In this document: positions 55,718 to 64,000 of the stretch, one piece after another
How positions within the stretch are numbered: the stretch's first letter is position 1
How the letters are laid out: the number at the start of each line of letters is the position of its first letter
Assembly (NCBI RefSeq): GCF_001612965.1
Contig: NZ_BDBL01000001.1
Span: forward strand, 248,001 to 312,000
Reading direction: 5' to 3'
DNA from: Nocardia kruczakiae NBRC 101016
GTDB taxonomy: Bacteria; Actinomycetota; Actinomycetes; Mycobacteriales; Mycobacteriaceae
Length of the DNA: 64,000 bases
Program-made: the position numbers and the translations under genes
The notes under the pieces: generated by a model
Told to the model about the DNA's origin: nothing
The model's input: only the letters and a program-made list of their open reading frames with translations
Database searches by the model: none

Positions 55718-56659
55718 TCAGAGGGCGTGGCCCAGGGGCGGCACCGGCAGGCACGCACACGTGAAATCCGTGCCGAACGAGGTGAGCGCGATGCTGCGGT
55801 AGGCGACCTTGGTGCCGAATCCGCGCTTGAGCAACCGCCGCACCTCCGGCTGCGATTCCAGCAGCTGATAGCGGACCGGATTGTCCAGCTGATCGCCCTC
55901 GACGGTGATGAGTCCGAGGCGGCGCAGATTCGTCAGGTAGGTGATCGCGCGGTCGGCGAAGCGCAGTGCCGCGGTCTCGCCGATCAGCGACATGCCGACC
56001 TCGATGCGCTGGGTGCCCGAACTCAGCGGCCGCCCGGTGCGGATGTCGAGCGCCGGCTGCGGCCCGTCGAGGTAGAGGAAGCGCAGGATCCGGGCCTCGT
56101 CGGGCGCCAGTTCGGCGAGGATGCGCGCGAAGGCCGGATGGTCGCTGTCCTCGCAGTGCACATCGGCCGAGCGGCGCAGCAGTTCGGCGCCGCGATCGCG
56201 CAGGCTCGGCGCCGTCGGGGCGGGGGCGCCGCCGGAGGTGGCGTCGATGCCGAGTGCGCGCCGCAACGAGTCGCGAACCTGCTCGCCGGCCTCGGAGAGC
56301 ACATGCCGCGGCGGCTGCCCGGACATGCTGCCGCGCACCACCGTGGCCGTCACGCCGACCGCGGTGCCCAGGCTCCAGGCCGCGGCCTCGGTGACGGCGG
56401 ACAGTGCCACTCGCACCACACCGGTCGTGGTGCGGACGGGACCGGCCCAGCCGGGGCGGGCATCCTCGGGCAGCATCAATTCGGCCGACCGGCGTGCGAC
56501 GAGGTCGGTGGTGCGGGCGTCCGGTTCCGGGAGGACCGTCTCGATCTCGGTCGTACCGGTGCCGGCCGCCGCGTCGCCGGACTCGGCGACCACCTCGGCG
56601 TACTCGATCGAAAACTCGGCGCCGTCACCGGTTTCCGGTGCGGATCCGCTCACAGCCAT
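55718..56659 (-). CDS. Abi-alpha (DUF4393) family protein 1
   Basis: A 313-residue product. An N-terminal acidic region is followed by Ala/Gly/Val-rich helices. The family core comes from about residue 160: RGAELLRRSADVHCED, FARILAELAPDEARILRFLYLDGPQP, a YLTNLRRLGLI segment and RSIALTSFGTDFTCACLP near the end. This matches the Abi-alpha/DUF4393 pattern, a family named for similarity to phage abortive infection proteins but whose actinobacterial members are uncharacterised. The ATG at 56659 overlaps the DUF445 stop by 10 bases, making it the second gene of that operon. Confidence 0.75.
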   Translation of the reverse strand: MAVSGSAPETGDGAEFSIEYAEVVAESGDAAAGTGTTEIETVLPEPDARTTDLVARRSAELMLPEDARPGWAGPVRTTTGVVRVALSAVTEAAAWSLGTAVGVTATVVRGSMSGQPPRHVLSEAGEQVRDSLRRALGIDATSGGAPAPTAPSLRDRGAELLRRSADVHCEDSDHPAFARILAELAPDEARILRFLYLDGPQPALDIRTGRPLSSGTQRIEVGMSLIGETAALRFADRAITYLTNLRRLGLITVEGDQLDNPVRYQLLESQPEVRRLLKRGFGTKVAYRSIALTSFGTDFTCACLPVPPLGHAL

Positions 56660-57972
56660 ACGTTCGCTACTTCCGTTCCGAAGATCAGAAGATGAGCGTA
56701 ACCGGCGATGAGCCCCAGCACACCGCCATGGACGAACAAAAGCCACTCGTCCTGTTTGATCGCCGCGCGCAACATGTCGACGAAGTCCGGCGGCTTCAGC
56801 GCCGCCATCTGCTTGGCGATGTAGCGACTGACCTGCTTGCTCTGCTGGGCGTTGAAGCCCGGATCGGCGAAGGCCGCCGGCGCCAGCGACTTGGCCTCGT
56901 CGGCGAAACGGGTCTGCAAGGTGGCGTAGTCGCGGCTGCCGATCATGAATTTGAATGCCCCGCGCATCGGACCCAGCGCGCGGTCGGTGGCCGGGCGGAG
57001 AGTGTCCTCGAGGACCTGCATGGTGCGGTCGGAGCGGGGGCCGTTGAGCAGTTCGTCACCGACGTTGGCGATGGTGATGATCTGGGTGGCCACCAATTCG
57101 GCGTAACCCTCGGTGATTTCGGGCTGCCGCTTGATCAGCAAACCCTGCCGCCACGGGCACCACCACTTCGGATAGGCGGGTTCGAAGATCATATTGAGCC
57201 CGATCCAGTTGACCACCCACCCGATGATCACCCCGCCGATCGGCAGCACCACCAGCGGCGACCAATGCGTCAGATGCAACACGCCGACAAGTACGACACC
57301 CATCGGCGCGCCGAAATAGAAGCCGAAGTTCTGCATGAACCGCAACTCCTTGGCGCCCAGCACCTGGAATACCGTGTTGAGCAGCTGCGGCCGTGATTGG
57401 AAATAGCGAATCACCATCTGTTTGACATCGAGCAGTTGTTCGATGTTGGACCCGAGTTCGTCGGTCAGTTCCTTGAGGATCTCGGGCAGTTGTTCACGGA
57501 CCCGCTCGTGCACCAGCTCCCGTACCTGTACGGGCAGGTTGTACCAGAGCTGCGGATGTTCGCGCTGGGCGATATCCTCCACGATCTCGCGGATCTGCGA
57601 CTGCGCCATATCGGTCAGATGCGCCGCCAGTTCGTCGGGCTCGAGTTCGCGATAGAAGTCGGCGACGCTACCGAGTTTCGAGAGCCCTTTGTCGACAGCG
57701 ATAGAGGCCATCTTGTCCGCGCGCGAGGGCACGATTCCCTGCCAGCCCATGCGCCCGTCGTACTGCAGCAACGGCAGCACCTGAATGCGCTTGGGAAGAT
57801 AGGGGAACAACCATTTCAGACCCGGTACCCGAAACCCGTGAAAGCGTAGCGGCTTGAACAGCATCAGGATGCCGGTCCAGTTGGTGATATAGCCGATGAC
57901 ACCCGTGAAGAGGGGGATCGTGATCAGTTCCAGCAAAATCGTCGGGTGAAAACCCAGCAAACTATCCAGCAC
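56650..57972 (-). CDS. DUF445 family membrane protein
   Basis: A 440-residue protein with an N-terminal membrane helix pair (ITIPLFTGVIGYITNWTGILMLF, residues ~17-39), a second hydrophobic region at about 235-265 (MGVVLVGVLHLTHWSPLVVL, then GWVVNWIGLNMIF) and a C-terminal helix (FVHGGVLGLIAGYAHLLIF). The repeated NW.G..M.F..P motif is characteristic of DUF445 (YheB-like) proteins. Extended amphipathic helices lie in between. Biochemical role unknown; some relatives affect cell surface or sporulation. It forms an operon with Abi-alpha protein 1 and is divergent from Abi-alpha protein 2. Confidence 0.82.
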   Translation of the reverse strand: MLDSLLGFHPTILLELITIPLFTGVIGYITNWTGILMLFKPLRFHGFRVPGLKWLFPYLPKRIQVLPLLQYDGRMGWQGIVPSRADKMASIAVDKGLSKLGSVADFYRELEPDELAAHLTDMAQSQIREIVEDIAQREHPQLWYNLPVQVRELVHERVREQLPEILKELTDELGSNIEQLLDVKQMVIRYFQSRPQLLNTVFQVLGAKELRFMQNFGFYFGAPMGVVLVGVLHLTHWSPLVVLPIGGVIIGWVVNWIGLNMIFEPAYPKWWCPWRQGLLIKRQPEITEGYAELVATQIITIANVGDELLNGPRSDRTMQVLEDTLRPATDRALGPMRGAFKFMIGSRDYATLQTRFADEAKSLAPAAFADPGFNAQQSKQVSRYIAKQMAALKPPDFVDMLRAAIKQDEWLLFVHGGVLGLIAGYAHLLIFGTEVANVWL

Positions 57973-58316
57973 GACACCCTCCTGCCGACCCCTTACCGGT
58001 GACCGCCGTCACACCGGCACTACAACGTACCCCGTCGGCCAGGCGAACCTTACTGTGAATTCCGGAAACGGGTCCAATTCGGGTTGGAAAGCTGGTACGC
58101 GGTAGCGTATGGCGGAGACTTCGATCACATCGCGTGATCGGAATGTCGCACCGGACAGCGGCAGCCGCAAGAATGACCGGAACCACATTCATGCCGCTAT
58201 CGCTGGGCGGGTGTCGGCGCTCATGGCCGAGAGCCGCCGAACATGGCCGGTGGCCGTCGGGGTGCGGTAAGAATATGTGAGCGGACTCGTTCACCTGGCG
58301 ATATTCGGAGAATGAC
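57973..58316. other. Divergent promoter region of the DUF445 / Abi-alpha 2 locus
   Basis: About 340 bases with no supported gene. It must carry promoters for both directions. Locally AT-richer stretches occur at 58050-58090 and 58265-58315. No operator repeat was identified. Confidence 0.4.
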
Positions 58317-59189
58317 GTGACAGACGACAGGACCGGACAGGATGTGGTCCGACCCGGTTCCCGCGCTGTGGAACGCAGCTCGGACGTGGAGAAGCGGCAG
58401 ATCAGCAACGAAGCCCGCATGATCCGCGGTGTTTTCCGGGCTGCCGGCCTGGCTGCCGGGACCGCGGTCCGCGGCGGCCAATGGGCTGTCGGCACCGGCC
58501 TCGAGGTCACCAAGCAGATCGCCCAGGCCGCGCTCGACGGTGAATCCTCCACCGAGATCGCCGAACGCACCGGAGCCGCACTGCAGTCCGTCGCCCGCAG
58601 TGTCCTCGGCGTCACCGAGGGCTCGGTGCGCGAGATCGTCAGCTACGTCCCCACCAACGGCCAGGCGCCCGGCCCGTCGGCCGGCGGGCTGGTCCGCTCG
58701 TCGACCCTGGTCGATCTGCGCCGCCGTGGCGACAATCTGCTCGCGCGCTCGGCCGACGTGTACTTCACCGAGGAAGTGCACCCGGCCTACGACCGCATCC
58801 TCGATCAACTGTCCTCGGACGAGGCGCGGATTCTGCGGTTCATGGCCATCAACGGGCCGCAGCCCTCGGTCGACGTGCGCACCAACCGGCCGCTGGGGAT
58901 CGGTTCCGAGCTGGTCGCCGGAGATCTGACCTCGGTTCCGGAGCAGGCCGGCGTGCGGTATCCGGACCGGTCGCGGCTGTATCTGATCAATCTGAACCGG
59001 CTCGGTCTGCTGACCACCTCCGACGATCCGGTGGTGCTGAGCCGTTATATGGTGCTCGAGGTACAGCCGATCGTCGAATCGGCGCTCAAGCAGGCCGGCC
59101 GGGTGCCCAAGATCGTGCGAAAGAGCTTGCGCCTCACCGAATTCGGCGAGGACTTCTGCAAAACCTGCTTCACCATCAACGGGTCCTGA
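58317..59189 (+). CDS. Abi-alpha (DUF4393) family protein 2
   Basis: A 290-residue paralogue of the gene at 55718. Shared blocks are RGDNLLARSADVYFTEE, YDRILDQLSSDEARILRFMAINGPQP with a following V-DVRT-RPL, YLINLNRLGLLT and SLRLTEFGEDFCKTC. The N-terminus is charged, then Gly/Ala-rich. GTG 58317 follows GGAG. It is transcribed away from the DUF445 operon. Both paralogues end LT.FG.DF with two nearby cysteines, which hints at a metal or disulfide site. Confidence 0.75.
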   Translation: MTDDRTGQDVVRPGSRAVERSSDVEKRQISNEARMIRGVFRAAGLAAGTAVRGGQWAVGTGLEVTKQIAQAALDGESSTEIAERTGAALQSVARSVLGVTEGSVREIVSYVPTNGQAPGPSAGGLVRSSTLVDLRRRGDNLLARSADVYFTEEVHPAYDRILDQLSSDEARILRFMAINGPQPSVDVRTNRPLGIGSELVAGDLTSVPEQAGVRYPDRSRLYLINLNRLGLLTTSDDPVVLSRYMVLEVQPIVESALKQAGRVPKIVRKSLRLTEFGEDFCKTCFTINGS

Positions 59190-59279
59190 ACCGCTACCGC
59201 CGGTCAACGGTGTGTAGCGATCCGATACCTATTTTCCGATCTGCGCAGATTCGCCGGATCCGGTGGGATTGTTGAGGGT

Positions 59280-59840
59280 ATGGATTCCGATGCCGTCTCC
59301 GCGATCAGCCGGCTGAAGTTCCGGTACCTGAGAGCCCTCGACACCAAATCGTGGGAAGACTTCGCCGACACGATGATCCCGGAGGCGACGGCGACCTACA
59401 GCGAGTACCTGCAGTTCGAGTCGCGTGATGCGTTCCTGGCATTCATGCGCAACACCCTCGGGCCCCACGTCATCACCGAACATCGGTGCGACCACCCCGA
59501 GATCGATATCGATGGCGATGCGGCGACCGGCACCTGGTACCTGGCCGACACCGTGCTCATCCCCGGTCACAACATGCTGCTGCGCGGGGCGGCGTTCTAC
59601 AACGACCGGTATGTCCGCTGCGACGACGGCCATTGGCGCATCGCCCACACCGGCTACGAGCGGACCTACGAGGTGGTGCTGTCGCTGTCGGACCTGCCGA
59701 GTCTGCGCCTGACCGCCAGCCGGTGGGGCGTGATCACCGGGGAGCCGGGTTCGGTGCCCGATATCCCGGCCGTGGTGTCGAATATCGAGGACACTCCGGG
59801 CGGGCCGGCCGAGGAAGAACCGGACGAGGCGATCGGGTAA
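59280..59840 (+). CDS. SnoaL-like (NTF2-fold) protein
   Basis: A 186-residue NTF2-superfamily protein, SnoaL_4 type. The start MDSDAVSAISRLKFRYLRALDTKSWEDFADTM (by position 1-32) is the standard helix pair lining the cavity. It is followed by HVITEHRCDHPEIDIDGDAATGTWYLAD and YNDRYVRCDDGHWRIAHTGYERTYE (partial). Such folds act as small isomerases, dehydratases or ligand-binding proteins; the reaction is unknown. GAGGG precedes ATG 59280. The tail beyond residue 165 is acidic and disordered. Confidence 0.85.
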   Translation: MDSDAVSAISRLKFRYLRALDTKSWEDFADTMIPEATATYSEYLQFESRDAFLAFMRNTLGPHVITEHRCDHPEIDIDGDAATGTWYLADTVLIPGHNMLLRGAAFYNDRYVRCDDGHWRIAHTGYERTYEVVLSLSDLPSLRLTASRWGVITGEPGSVPDIPAVVSNIEDTPGGPAEEEPDEAIG

Positions 59841-59897
59841 CAGTCCCCGGCCGACCCGTCAGGTGGTGACGCTCCGCTGCCGCCTCCGGTCGACCCG

Positions 59898-61517
59898 TCA
59901 GTCCGCGGTCGCGACGAGCGGTTCCAGCGTCAGTTCCGGCATTTCCTTCTCGATGTACTGCAGCCGCCACTTGTCGCTGAACAGAGCCAGGATGACGCCG
60001 TCGCTGCGGGTGAAGACCTCGACTCCGCGCTGGCGGTCCAGCTCCGCCGACGAGGCGGCGTCGGTACGCCGGGCCAGCTGATAGGGCAGGAAGTCCAGCT
60101 GCGTTTCGACGTTGAATTCGGCCTGCATGCGGGCGGTGACCACCTCGAACTGCATCGGGCCGACCGCCGCGAGGACGGGGGAGGCGTCGCCGCGCAGGTC
60201 GTTGCGCAGCACCTGGACCACGCCCTCGGAGTCGAGTTGATCGATGGCCTTGCGGAACTGCTTGTACTTGCCCGCGCTGCGCGCGCGCAGGGTGGCGAAA
60301 TGTTCCGGCGCGAAGGACGGAATCGGCGGGAACTCCACCTTCTTGTCCACGAACAGGGTGTGGCCGGGAGCGAGTGCGGTCGCGTTGACCAGACCGACCA
60401 CATCGCCCGGATAGGCGGTGTCGACGGTGGCGCGCTCGCGGCCGAAGACGGTGAGCGCGTATTTGGTCGCGAACGGGCGTCCGGTCTGAGCGTGCGTGAC
60501 GACCATCCCGCGTTCGAATTCCCCGGAGACGATGCGCATGAACGCCAGCCGGTCGCGATGCGCGGCGTCCATACCCGCCTGCACCTTGAACACGACCGCG
60601 CTGAACGGGTCGGCCGGTTCCCGCGGGGAGCCGTCGACGTCGGCGCGGGAACCGGGCGGCGGGGCCAGCGCCACCAGCGTGTCGAGCAGTTGCCGCACGC
60701 CGAAGTTCAGCATCGCCGAGGCGTAGATGACCGGCGAGGTCTGCCCGGCGAGGAACAGTTCCTGATCGTGGTCCTGGCCGGTGGCCGAGAGCAGTTCGCT
60801 CTCCTCGGCCGCGGTCTCCCACGGCTCGCCTTCGCGGGCGGCGGCCTGGTCGGGCGTGTACGACTCCTCCGGCGCGATGGTCGCGCCACCCGCGGTCCGG
60901 GTGAAGTGGATGTATTCGGTGGCGGCACCCTCGGGACCGCGGCGCAGCAGCCCACGGAAATCACCCGCGATGCCGACCGGCAGGAACAGCGGCGTGGGGG
61001 TCAGGCCGATGCGCTCGCTGATCTCGTCGAGCAGTTCCAGCGGCGCCCGTCCGGGACGGTCCCACTTGTTGATCACGGTGATCACCGGGATGCCGCGGTG
61101 GCGGCACACCTGGAACAGTTTGAGCGTCTGCGGCTCCAGGCCCTTGGCGGCGTCGATGAGCATGACCGCGGCGTCGACGGCCGTCAGCACCCGGTAGGTG
61201 TCCTCGGAGAAATCGGAGTGGCCGGGCGTGTCGACCAGATTGATCACGCACTCGCCGTATTCGAACTGCAGCGCCGTCGAGCTGACGGAAATACCGCGCG
61301 CCTTCTCCATTTCCATCCAGTCGGAAACGGTGGATTTCCGGCCGGATTTCCCGTGAATGGCGCCGGCCTCGGAAATCATCTTCGCGTGCAGGGCCAGGGC
61401 CTCGGTCAGCGTCGATTTACCCGCGTCCGGGTGCGAGATCACCGCGAAGGTGCGCCGCCGTTCCGCCTCCTGCGCCACCCGCCCGGATGTGGTCGTGCTG
61501 GCTGAGGGGGAATTCAC
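59898..61517 (-). CDS. prfC: Peptide chain release factor 3
   Basis: A translational GTPase of 539 residues that recycles RF1/RF2 from the ribosome after termination. The G-motifs are visible: SHPDAGKST (G1), DTPGHSDF (G3), NKWD (G4), and the RF3-specific GRKSTVSDWMEMEKARGIS switch region. Domains II and III (FKVQAGMDAAHRDRLAFMRI, partially quoted, and VGPMQFEVVTARM) are normal. GTG 61517 is chosen with GAGGAG 8 bases upstream; the frame beyond it is Pro/Arg-rich. Confidence 0.95.
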   Translation of the reverse strand: MNSPSASTTTSGRVAQEAERRRTFAVISHPDAGKSTLTEALALHAKMISEAGAIHGKSGRKSTVSDWMEMEKARGISVSSTALQFEYGECVINLVDTPGHSDFSEDTYRVLTAVDAAVMLIDAAKGLEPQTLKLFQVCRHRGIPVITVINKWDRPGRAPLELLDEISERIGLTPTPLFLPVGIAGDFRGLLRRGPEGAATEYIHFTRTAGGATIAPEESYTPDQAAAREGEPWETAAEESELLSATGQDHDQELFLAGQTSPVIYASAMLNFGVRQLLDTLVALAPPPGSRADVDGSPREPADPFSAVVFKVQAGMDAAHRDRLAFMRIVSGEFERGMVVTHAQTGRPFATKYALTVFGRERATVDTAYPGDVVGLVNATALAPGHTLFVDKKVEFPPIPSFAPEHFATLRARSAGKYKQFRKAIDQLDSEGVVQVLRNDLRGDASPVLAAVGPMQFEVVTARMQAEFNVETQLDFLPYQLARRTDAASSAELDRQRGVEVFTRSDGVILALFSDKWRLQYIEKEMPELTLEPLVATAD

Positions 61518-61633
61518 CGATCGGCTCCTCTTCACGGGACAGGGCAAAGCATCAGAATACGTGAACGACACCGCCCGGCCCGCGCCGGGCAGGGGAAAGC
61601 CGCCGGTCAAGGCGGGTGTGCCGGGGCGCGAGC

Positions 61634-62188
61634 TCAGTCGGACAGGTGCCGGGCGACGGTCCGCAGTACGAGCCGCTCCAGGTCGATGCCCGGCGCGATG
61701 AGTTCCACGCTCCGGTTCGCCACGAGCGTGGCGACTCCGTGCAAATTCGTCCACAGTCCGAAGGCCCGTTCCTCGGCGCGATCGGGCACACAACCGGCGA
61801 CCAGATCCGCCCACGCCCGGTAGATGGGAATCGTCTTGCGGCGCAGGTTCTCTCCGGAGCCCTGCAGCAGATCGTGCCGGAACATGAGCGTGAACATCTC
61901 CGGCCGCCGTGCCGCGAAGTCGATGTATTCACCGGCCATGCGGTCGATCCGCACCCGCGGGATCTCGCTCTCGTGTGCCGCGAAACGCTCACTCAGATCG
62001 GCGAATCCGTGTACCGCGACGGCGGCCAGCAGTGCGTTGTGGGTCGGGAAGTACCGCCGCGGCGCGCCGTGCGAAACCCCCGCCTCCCGCGCGATAGCCC
62101 GCAGTCCGAGCTGCGCGGCTCCGACCTCCTCCAGCAAGCCCACACCCGCACTCACCAGCCGTTCCCGCACCGGTTCGTCCACACCCAT
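61634..62188 (-). CDS. TetR family regulator, divergent from the PlsC-like gene
   Basis: A 184-residue TetR repressor. The N-terminal HTH LGLRAIAREAGVSHGAPRRYFPTHNAL (by position ~29-55) is standard. The C-terminal helices (WADLVAGCVPDRAEERAFGLWTNLHGVATL) have the WHG-type pattern of this subfamily (TetR_C WHG). ATG 62188 is preferred over the in-frame ATG at 62266, because the longer version would read through the operators. The divergent region contains two perfect 15-bp palindromes and one degenerate copy, the likely targets. Confidence 0.88.
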   Translation of the reverse strand: MGVDEPVRERLVSAGVGLLEEVGAAQLGLRAIAREAGVSHGAPRRYFPTHNALLAAVAVHGFADLSERFAAHESEIPRVRIDRMAGEYIDFAARRPEMFTLMFRHDLLQGSGENLRRKTIPIYRAWADLVAGCVPDRAEERAFGLWTNLHGVATLVANRSVELIAPGIDLERLVLRTVARHLSD

Positions 62189-62258
62189 GCCGCATATTGT
62201 CGCGTGCGGTGCCGCGGTGGTCGCCCTCACCGAGCGTGACGGCATAGACATTGTGTGC

Positions 62259-62273
62259 GTAGACATTGTCTAC
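62259..62273. promoter_or_regulatory. TetR operator palindrome 1
   Basis: GTAGACATTGTCTAC is a 7-bp perfect inverted repeat around one base. It lies between the divergent TetR and acyltransferase genes. A degenerate copy (TAGACATTGTGTGC) begins ~14 bases before it. Confidence 0.75.
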
Positions 62274-62282
62274 TACGCTTGC

Positions 62283-62297
62283 GTAGACAGTGTCTAC
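62283..62297. promoter_or_regulatory. TetR operator palindrome 2
   Basis: GTAGACAGTGTCTAC repeats operator 1 with a single central change, 24 bases further on and 20 bases before the PlsC-like start codon. Confidence 0.75.
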
Positions 62298-62317
62298 GAT
62301 CCGGCCACGGAGGGTGT

Positions 62318-62980
62318 ATGTGGTATTGGCTTTTGAAGTTCGTCCTGCTCGGACCGGTACTGCGGATCCTGGGGCGGCCGAAAGTCGAAGGGCTGCATCA
62401 CGTTCCGAAGGACGGTCCGGTGATCATCGCGGCGAATCACCTGGCCGCGATCGACTCCCTCTATCTGGCGCTCGTGCTGCCGAGGCGGATCACCTTTCTC
62501 GCCAAGAGTCAGTATTTCGACGAGCCGGGATGGCGCGGGCGGATCAATCGCTGGGTGATGACGGCGACCGGGCAGGTGCGCGTCGATCGCTCCGGTGGTT
62601 CCGCCTCGGCGGATGCGCTCGCCGCGGCGGTCGGAATTCTGGAGTCGGGCGGGGTGTGGGGTATTCACCCGGAAGGGACCCGGTCGCCGGACGGCCGGGT
62701 CTATCGCGGCCGCACCGGGGTGATCCGGGTGGCGATGCAGACCGGCGCACCGGTCGTGCCGGTGGCGCTGAGCGGCACCGATCGGGTGAATCGGCGTGGG
62801 CGGCGGCTGCTGCGTTTCGGCAAGGTTCGCATCGTCTTCGGTGCGCCTCGCACCTTCCTGCCGGTGGATCGGGACGCGGTCCGCACCGCGACCGACGACC
62901 TCATGGTGGAGTTGGCGATGCGTTCGGGCCGCCGCTACGTGGATTGCTACGCGGCGCACTTCCGCGCCGAATCCGCCTGA
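62318..62980 (+). CDS. 1-acyl-glycerol-3-phosphate acyltransferase-like (PlsC)
   Basis: A 220-residue membrane-associated acyltransferase that normally acylates lysophosphatidic acid in phospholipid synthesis. It has the catalytic N-H-L-A-A-I-D (HX4D) box, FLAKSQYFDEPG, the EGTRSPDGRVYRG glycerol-phosphate site and VPVALSGTD. A hydrophobic N-terminal helix (MWYWLLKFVLLGPVLRILG) anchors it. ATG 62318 follows CGGAGGG. It is probably repressed by the divergent TetR protein, so this may be a lipid-remodelling isoform rather than the housekeeping PlsC. Confidence 0.9.
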   Translation: MWYWLLKFVLLGPVLRILGRPKVEGLHHVPKDGPVIIAANHLAAIDSLYLALVLPRRITFLAKSQYFDEPGWRGRINRWVMTATGQVRVDRSGGSASADALAAAVGILESGGVWGIHPEGTRSPDGRVYRGRTGVIRVAMQTGAPVVPVALSGTDRVNRRGRRLLRFGKVRIVFGAPRTFLPVDRDAVRTATDDLMVELAMRSGRRYVDCYAAHFRAESA

Positions 62981-63263
62981 ACCGGGCCCGGAGCCGAGGG
63001 GGTGGGAGTTTGCCCGTCCGGTGTGCATTACCGCATCGGGGTGCTGCGCGGAAGCGATTTCCGCTACATGCTATTGTTCTCAGGTTGTCTCGGCGAGGGT
63101 GTCGCACCCAGTGCACACCGTGATCGACGCGGCTCGGCTTCCGGCCGTTGTCGTGCGGTCATCGCCCGACGAGCAGACCCTTTCGCCAGGGCCGTCCGAA
63201 TTCAGGACAGTACCTGGCCAGCACACCGTCCGCCCCGGAAAGCCGTAGGAGAGTATTTCAGTC

Positions 63264-63872
63264 ATGTCCGACGTCAGCGTTCTCGCAGCTCAGACCCGCA
63301 CCGAATTCGGCAAGGGCGCCGCGCGCCGCACCCGTCGCGACGGCAATGTTCCCGCCGTCCTGTACGGCCACGGCGAGGCGCCCAAGCACCTGGCCGTCAA
63401 CGCCCAGGCCTTCGCCGCGATCCTGCGTGAGCACGGCACCAACGCCGTGCTGGAGCTGGAGATCGACGGCAAGAAGCAGGTCGCGATGACCAAGTCGGTG
63501 GTCGTGCACCCCATCCGCCGCTACATCGAGCACGCCGACCTGCTGATCGTCAAGCGTGGCGAGAAGGTCGTCGTCGACGTGCCGGTCGCGCTGACCGGCG
63601 ATGCCGCAGCGGGCACCCTGGTCACCCAGGAGACCACCGTGCTGTCGGTCGAGGCCGAGGCCATGAAGCTGCCCGAGTCCATCGAGATCTCGATCGAGGG
63701 CGTCGAGGCCGGCACCCAGATCACCGCCGGTGAGATCGAGCTGCCGAAGGGCACCACCCTGGCCGGTGACCCGGAACAGCTGATCGTCAACATCATCGTC
63801 GCTCCGTCCGCCGAGGCCGTCGAGGGCGAGGCTGAAGGCGAGGCCGAGGGCGAGGCCGAGAGCGCCGAATAA
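63264..63872 (+). CDS. rplY: 50S ribosomal protein L25, general stress form (CTC)
   Basis: A 202-residue L25 of the longer CTC type, which binds 5S rRNA. The N-terminal domain ([25 protein letters not shown], by position 10-34) is followed by the TL5/CTC beta-barrel domain to ~185. An acidic repeat tail ([16 protein letters not shown]) closes it. GGAGAG precedes the ATG. The pth gene follows after 22 bases, as in mycobacteria and bacilli. Confidence 0.96.
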   Translation: MSDVSVLAAQTRTEFGKGAARRTRRDGNVPAVLYGHGEAPKHLAVNAQAFAAILREHGTNAVLELEIDGKKQVAMTKSVVVHPIRRYIEHADLLIVKRGEKVVVDVPVALTGDAAAGTLVTQETTVLSVEAEAMKLPESIEISIEGVEAGTQITAGEIELPKGTTLAGDPEQLIVNIIVAPSAEAVEGEAEGEAEGEAESAE

Positions 63873-63894
63873 TTCGGTCGTTCAACGGATTTCG

Positions 63895-64000
63895 ATGACG
63901 GAATCTACTGCCCCCGCGCTCGTGGTGGGGCTGGGTAATCCCGGGCCCGAATACGAGCGCACCAGGCACAATGCCGGTTTCCTGGTCGCCGATGTGCTCG
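63895..64000 (+). CDS. pth: Peptidyl-tRNA hydrolase (5' part, cut by window edge)
   Basis: The visible 35 codons read [20 protein letters not shown] then GFLVADVL, the diagnostic N-terminus of Pth with the active-site His in RHNAGF and the Asn in GLGNPG. It hydrolyses peptidyl-tRNA released by stalled ribosomes. The gene starts 22 bases after rplY and is probably co-transcribed. Confidence 0.95.
   Translation, partial: MTESTAPALVVGLGNPGPEYERTRHNAGFLVADVL

Noticed and set aside
61518..61814. N-terminal extension of prfC
   Set aside because: Pro/Arg/Gly-rich translation with no RF3 similarity; GTG 61517 has a correctly spaced GAGGAG.

Overview
This window is high-GC chromosomal DNA from an actinobacterium of the mycolic-acid group, most likely Nocardia or a close relative. 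The main support is gene order. From about 34.7 kb to the right end the window carries arcA, a protein O-mannosyltransferase (pmt), rsmI, metG, tatD, rpfB, rsmA/ksgA, ispE, rplY and pth, the order I recall for the Mycobacterium tuberculosis Rv1001-Rv1015c block. PIM-acyltransferase-like, resuscitation-promoting-factor and SoxR genes fit the same group. The genus is inferred from content and order, not from a marker gene.

Left part (0-34 kb), mostly accessory. It holds phoU, a secreted GH43-like beta-propeller protein, a beta-lactamase-fold serine hydrolase, a cold-shock protein with a strong terminator, and a histidine-rich copper-associated protein behind a CsoR-type palindrome. At 6.2-11.9 kb there is a compact three-gene biosynthetic operon on the minus strand. 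It encodes a pterin-dependent aromatic amino acid hydroxylase, an EntF-like C-A-T-TE nonribosomal peptide synthetase whose selectivity residues look tyrosine-like, and a membrane-anchored catechol O-methyltransferase-like enzyme. Next come a decayed SDR gene, secreted and low-complexity surface proteins, an esterase/TetR pair, four DUF5994 paralogues scattered around a PatA-like acyltransferase, an IPT/TIG plus ice-binding-like (DUF3494) protein without a signal peptide, a translationally coupled trio of small membrane genes, tRNA-Ala(CGC), a family 5 uracil-DNA glycosylase, a tandem GyrI-like pair, a GAF-GGDEF-EAL protein, a GT4 glycosyltransferase and an SDR.

Right part (34-64 kb), the conserved block with insertions. 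Insertions relative to the mycobacterial order are an SDR and a secreted lipase between rpfB and ksgA, a copper-export operon (copZ, a membrane-anchored periplasmic copper-type protein, copA) between ksgA and ispE, an F420-type oxidoreductase, an ABC-F protein, a DUF445 plus two Abi-alpha (DUF4393) cluster, prfC, and a TetR/PlsC pair sharing a promoter with tandem palindromic operators.

The best candidate for an undescribed system is the hydroxylase-NRPS-O-methyltransferase operon, which predicts a small O-methylated aromatic metabolite. Next are the Abi-alpha/DUF445/Abi-alpha locus and the pair of copper-linked paralogues, each preceded by a CsoR-like palindrome. No CRISPR array, insertion sequence or intact prophage was seen.
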